Positions 61,131 through 64,000 of a stretch of DNA of 64,000 bases are shown here, piece after piece. Under the pieces are notes generated by a model. The model had not been told where the DNA came from. It ran no database searches and saw only the letters and a list, made by a program, of their open reading frames with translations. This DNA comes from Raoultibacter phocaeensis. GTDB taxonomy: Bacteria > Actinomycetota > Coriobacteriia > Coriobacteriales > Eggerthellaceae. How positions within the stretch are numbered: the stretch's first letter is position 1; each line of letters opens with the position of its first letter. The translations under genes were made by a program, and so were the position numbers. The stretch spans positions 310,001 to 374,000 of the forward strand of contig NZ_CABDUX010000001.1 in NCBI RefSeq assembly GCF_901411515.1. The letters run 5' to 3'.

Positions 61131-61344
61131 AGGCCGTCACCTCCTTGCCGCCGTGCGCTTTCGATAGCCCCCTAGTATAGACGGACTCGATGCCCGATGC
61201 GAACAAAATTGCGTGCGTGCGTTTCGGCGGACATACGCGAAACGGGACGTCGTTCATCGCACGCCCCGTTTCTAAAAAACACCTGAGGCCGGCCACGCCG
61301 CTTTGTCGTCGCAGCCAGCCTCATCGACGCCTCTGGTCTTGCGC

Positions 61345-61965
61345 CTACATCACTTCTAGCGGATTGGCGATCATGGCGTCCGCTGCATCAGCCGGCACCG
61401 CATCGGCCGAAGCTTTCACAAAGAAGTTCGGCAGCGTCTCGGACGGATCGGGAAGCGGTGCAATCGCTGCACGCTCGCCCATGTTGCCCATATCGTCAGC
61501 GGCTCCAAAATCGAGTGCGCGGGCCGGACATGCTTCGACGCATACAGGTTTCTCGCCTGCCGCCACGCGCTCGGCGCAGCCGTCGCATTTCACGACTTTG
61601 TCTGTGTCGTCGTCATGCACCGGCACGTTGTACGGACACGCCTCGATGCACGCGTCGCAGCCGATGCACTTCTCTTCGTCGATGGTCACCAACCCCGTGT
61701 CGGCGTCCTTGACGATCGCGCCCTGGGGGCAGGCCCCGAAGCATGCCGGGGAATCGCAATGATTGCAGGCCATGGAAACCGGGTAGCTCACGCAGGTCGT
61801 GCTCACGGCCCCCTGATCATCCATGGTCGTTTCGCCAAGCGTCACCTCGTAGACCTTGCGAAATGCAACGCCCATACCGAGATCCTTGAAATCCTTGCAT
61901 GACATCTCGCACGTCTTGCATCCGGTGCAGCGAGTGCCGTCAAAGTAAAATGCCTGTTGAGACAT
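61345..61965 (-). CDS. DmsB-like four-cluster ferredoxin subunit (first copy)
   Basis: 206 residues, ATG behind GAAAGGGTGATACAGT, 28 nt after the DmsA-like stop. Motifs: CTGCKTCEMSCKDFKDLG, CNHCDSPACFGACP, CIGCDACIEACPYNVPV, and CDGCAERVAAGEKPVCVEACP. Passes electrons from a quinol-oxidising anchor to the catalytic subunit. No DmsC follows within the window. Confidence 0.93.
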   Translation of the reverse strand: MSQQAFYFDGTRCTGCKTCEMSCKDFKDLGMGVAFRKVYEVTLGETTMDDQGAVSTTCVSYPVSMACNHCDSPACFGACPQGAIVKDADTGLVTIDEEKCIGCDACIEACPYNVPVHDDDTDKVVKCDGCAERVAAGEKPVCVEACPARALDFGAADDMGNMGERAAIAPLPDPSETLPNFFVKASADAVPADAADAMIANPLEVM

Positions 61966-61993
61966 ACTGTATCACCCTTTCTCTACTCGCCGC

Positions 61994-64000
61994 TTACGCC
62001 TTGGAAACCTGGCAGATGTTCGTGTGCTGCGGATTGCCCTTCGACAGCGGCGACGGACGCTGCGTCGTTAAGGTGTTGATGCTGCCGCCCTTGTCCACGC
62101 GATCTCCCGCCATATCGGCATCGTGCCATGCGCCCTGCGATACCGCGACCGTTCCGGGAACCGTACGGGGCGTCACCTTGGCCAGAAGCTCGATTTCTCC
62201 GAACTGGTTCTTCACGCGGATCGTATCGCCCTGAGCGATGCCGCGCGCGTCGGCGTCGACCGGATTGATCCAGGCTTCCTGAGGATTGACTTCCTTGAGC
62301 TCTTCGATGCCGCCCCATGAAGAATGGATGCGACCGCGGTAGTGGAAGCCGTTCAGCACGAGCGGGAATTCCTCGGTCGTCGTCTCAACGCCGAACCACT
62401 CGGGAATGTAGGCGGGAATCGCAGGAAGCGTATCCATGCCGGGCAACGTGTCGCCTTCGGTGAGCTCCCATCCGTCGGTGAACTCGAGCACCTTGGCGGA
62501 GAATATCTCGATCTTACCCGAGGGGGTTTCGAGCGGATTCGCAACGGGATCGTCGCGGAACTTCTTCATGGAGATAACCGGATCGTATGCGCGGGTGTAC
62601 ACGCCCATCTCGACTGCTTCGTCCCACGTAGGCAGCGTGTCGTCTTTCTCACGCGACTGCTCGTAGAGCTCTTTGATCCAGTCTTCTTCGGTTTTACCCT
62701 CGGTGAACTGATCCTGCACGCCGAACTTCTCAGCCATGAGCGAAGCCATCTCGTAGGCGGATTTCCGCTCGAACTTCGGCGACGTGCACGCGGTGCCGGT
62801 GATCATGTAGCCCCAATCCGAGCCGGTTGCAATCTGCGAAGTCTGCTCGAAGCGGAACAGGTCAGGCAGGATGATGTCGGCGTACTTCATGGTGTCGCAA
62901 AGCACAGTATCGATACCCAGAATGAATTCGCATTTGCTTTCATCGGCAAGAATATCGTGCGCCTTGTTGATATCGGAATGCTGGTTCGTCAGGCAGTTGC
63001 CGGCGTAGTTGATCATGTACTTGATGTTGGTCTTGAGCGCATCGGCCTTTTTGACGCCCGCGTTCTTAGCCGTCATCTCGGTACCGTGATCGATGGCATC
63101 GGTAAAGAGGAAGCACGGAATGGATGTCTCTACGGGATTCTCGCCGGCGGGAAGCGAAGAAAGCGTCGGGCTGTTGCGCGCTTCGCGCGTTCCGTTGTTC
63201 GTTCCCGGAAGACCGACTTGGCCGACAAGACACGGCAGCGCCATGATGGACCACGCCGTCCATTCGCCGTTGCTGCGGCGCTGCGGACCCCAGCCCTGGT
63301 TCACGTAGAGCGGTTTGGTGGTACCGATCTCTTCAGCGAGGCTTCTGATACGATCGGCCGAGATGCCAGTGATAGGAGCAGCCCATTCGGGGGTCTTCTC
63401 GACCATGTCGTAACCGGTGCCCATGACGTAGGCGTTGTACGAAAGGTTCTGCCCCTGATAGCCCTCGGGCATGGTCTCCTCGTCGTAGCCTACGCAGTAG
63501 GTGTGCAGAAACTCGAGGTCGATCATATCGTTCGCAATGAGCTCATGCGCGATGGCGGCAACGAGCGCTGCGTCGGTACCGGGATTGATGGGAAGCCACT
63601 GCTCGGAATGGCCCATGATCGAATCGTTCATGCGCGGGTCGATGACGTAGATCTTAGCACCCGTGCGCTCACGCAAGTGCACCCAGTCGTAATGGGTCGT
63701 AAGGCCGCCCTGGCGCGTTTCGGTCGGGCTCGAACCGAAGATCAGGATAAGCGCAGCGTCTTCCGCAGCGCTGAACGAGCTGCCGCCCGCGCCTTTCGCG
63801 CCGTACATGTAGGGCGTGATGCACGAGATCTGGGCCGTCGAATAGCTGTTGTAGAAGTTCAGGTACCCGCCCACCAGATTCAGGAAGCGGTTGAACGGGC
63901 GCGACGTGGTCGCAGAAACGCCCGTCGCGTAGGGGACGTACACGGCTTCGTTTCCGTACGTTTCGATGACCTCTTTGAGCTTCGTCGCTGCGGTCTCGAT
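61994..64000 (-). CDS. DmsA-like molybdopterin oxidoreductase, catalytic subunit (5' end outside window)
   Basis: The frame is open to the window edge; 668 residues are seen, missing the Tat signal and FeS site. DMSO-reductase family: NSYSTAQISCITPYMYGAKG (region of the serine metal ligand in DmsA), LILIFGSSPTETRQGG, AKIYVIDPRMNDSIMGHSEQ, WLPINPGTDAALVAAIAHEL, and the MGD-binding tail TVPGTVAVSQGAWHDADMAG. DMSO/TMAO or another S/N-oxide is the family substrate range. First seen gene of the dmsA-dmsB pair. Confidence 0.92.
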   Translation of the reverse strand: METAATKLKEVIETYGNEAVYVPYATGVSATTSRPFNRFLNLVGGYLNFYNSYSTAQISCITPYMYGAKGAGGSSFSAAEDAALILIFGSSPTETRQGGLTTHYDWVHLRERTGAKIYVIDPRMNDSIMGHSEQWLPINPGTDAALVAAIAHELIANDMIDLEFLHTYCVGYDEETMPEGYQGQNLSYNAYVMGTGYDMVEKTPEWAAPITGISADRIRSLAEEIGTTKPLYVNQGWGPQRRSNGEWTAWSIMALPCLVGQVGLPGTNNGTREARNSPTLSSLPAGENPVETSIPCFLFTDAIDHGTEMTAKNAGVKKADALKTNIKYMINYAGNCLTNQHSDINKAHDILADESKCEFILGIDTVLCDTMKYADIILPDLFRFEQTSQIATGSDWGYMITGTACTSPKFERKSAYEMASLMAEKFGVQDQFTEGKTEEDWIKELYEQSREKDDTLPTWDEAVEMGVYTRAYDPVISMKKFRDDPVANPLETPSGKIEIFSAKVLEFTDGWELTEGDTLPGMDTLPAIPAYIPEWFGVETTTEEFPLVLNGFHYRGRIHSSWGGIEELKEVNPQEAWINPVDADARGIAQGDTIRVKNQFGEIELLAKVTPRTVPGTVAVSQGAWHDADMAGDRVDKGGSINTLTTQRPSPLSKGNPQHTNICQVSKA

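Noticed and set aside
61239-61272. GAAACGGG/CCCGTTTC hairpin between the two DmsB-like genes as a terminator
   Set aside because: No T-run follows it on the coding (reverse) strand and the loop is 18 nt; role unclear.

Overview
The window looks like chromosome of a Coriobacteriia member of the family Eggerthellaceae (relatives of Eggerthella, Gordonibacter, Slackia, Adlercreutzia). The support is inference from content: many Tat-exported flavin reductases of the fumarate-reductase type, several molybdopterin oxidoreductases with FeS and NrfD partners, LuxR-type regulators with about twelve membrane segments, and moderately high GC. No rRNA, CRISPR array, prophage or replication origin is visible. 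One tRNA and one IS200-type element are present.

Layout. 0-3.8 kb: 3' part missing of a large secreted surface protein with SdrD/Cna-B-like repeats (reverse strand). 3.9-7.4 kb: a shortened AlbA_2 regulator behind tandem operator-like repeats, tRNA-Ala(CGC), and a reverse-strand cassette of an AAA ATPase, two unknown small proteins and a zinc-ribbon protein. 7.4-11.4 kb: a cytoplasmic molybdopterin enzyme with a ferredoxin, a short LuxR regulator and a small membrane protein. 11.5-15 kb: a membrane LuxR regulator divergent from a Tat flavoprotein. 15-15.8 kb: IS200-type element. 15.8-21.2 kb: the housekeeping block metG-tatD-flavoprotein-ksgA-veg. Here tatD is interrupted by an in-frame stop, and a 0.67 kb repeat island separates ksgA from veg. 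21.3-26.8 kb: NarK-like transporter, LysR regulator, Tat flavoprotein and a secreted cell-wall hydrolase. 27-30.7 kb: a second inverted-repeat element, then a second membrane LuxR plus Tat flavoprotein pair. 30.9-37.2 kb: acetyltransferase, drug exporters (MFS, MATE), YgjP-like metalloprotein, rsmI and a lipase-like hydrolase. 37.4-38.1 kb: phd-doc toxin-antitoxin. 38.4-47 kb: two small proteins, a 1551-residue fused dehydratase-activase protein with its TetR regulator, birA and a UPF0210 protein. 47-48.7 kb: two further toxin-antitoxin pairs, each with a palindromic operator. 48.8-56.4 kb: a reverse-strand operon for an exported respiratory molybdoenzyme (FeS, catalytic subunit, TorD chaperone, second FeS, NrfD, GntR regulator, slipin) headed by a structured leader RNA. 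56.4-60.1 kb: YccF protein, tlyA with an apparently leaderless promoter, and a CtpE-like P-type ATPase. 60.4-64 kb: a small membrane protein, two DmsB-like subunits and a DmsA-like subunit cut by the window end.

The common theme is anaerobic respiration with organic or sulfur/nitrogen acceptors. Exported flavin or molybdenum reductases sit beside dedicated sensors, so each reductase module is probably induced by its own substrate. Substrates cannot be read from the sequence. The most unusual elements are: two long perfect inverted repeats that share a core sequence and carry a TATA box just inside the right arm; the repeat island between ksgA and veg; the structured leader at 56.3 kb; the AAA cassette; and the orphan activase fusion.
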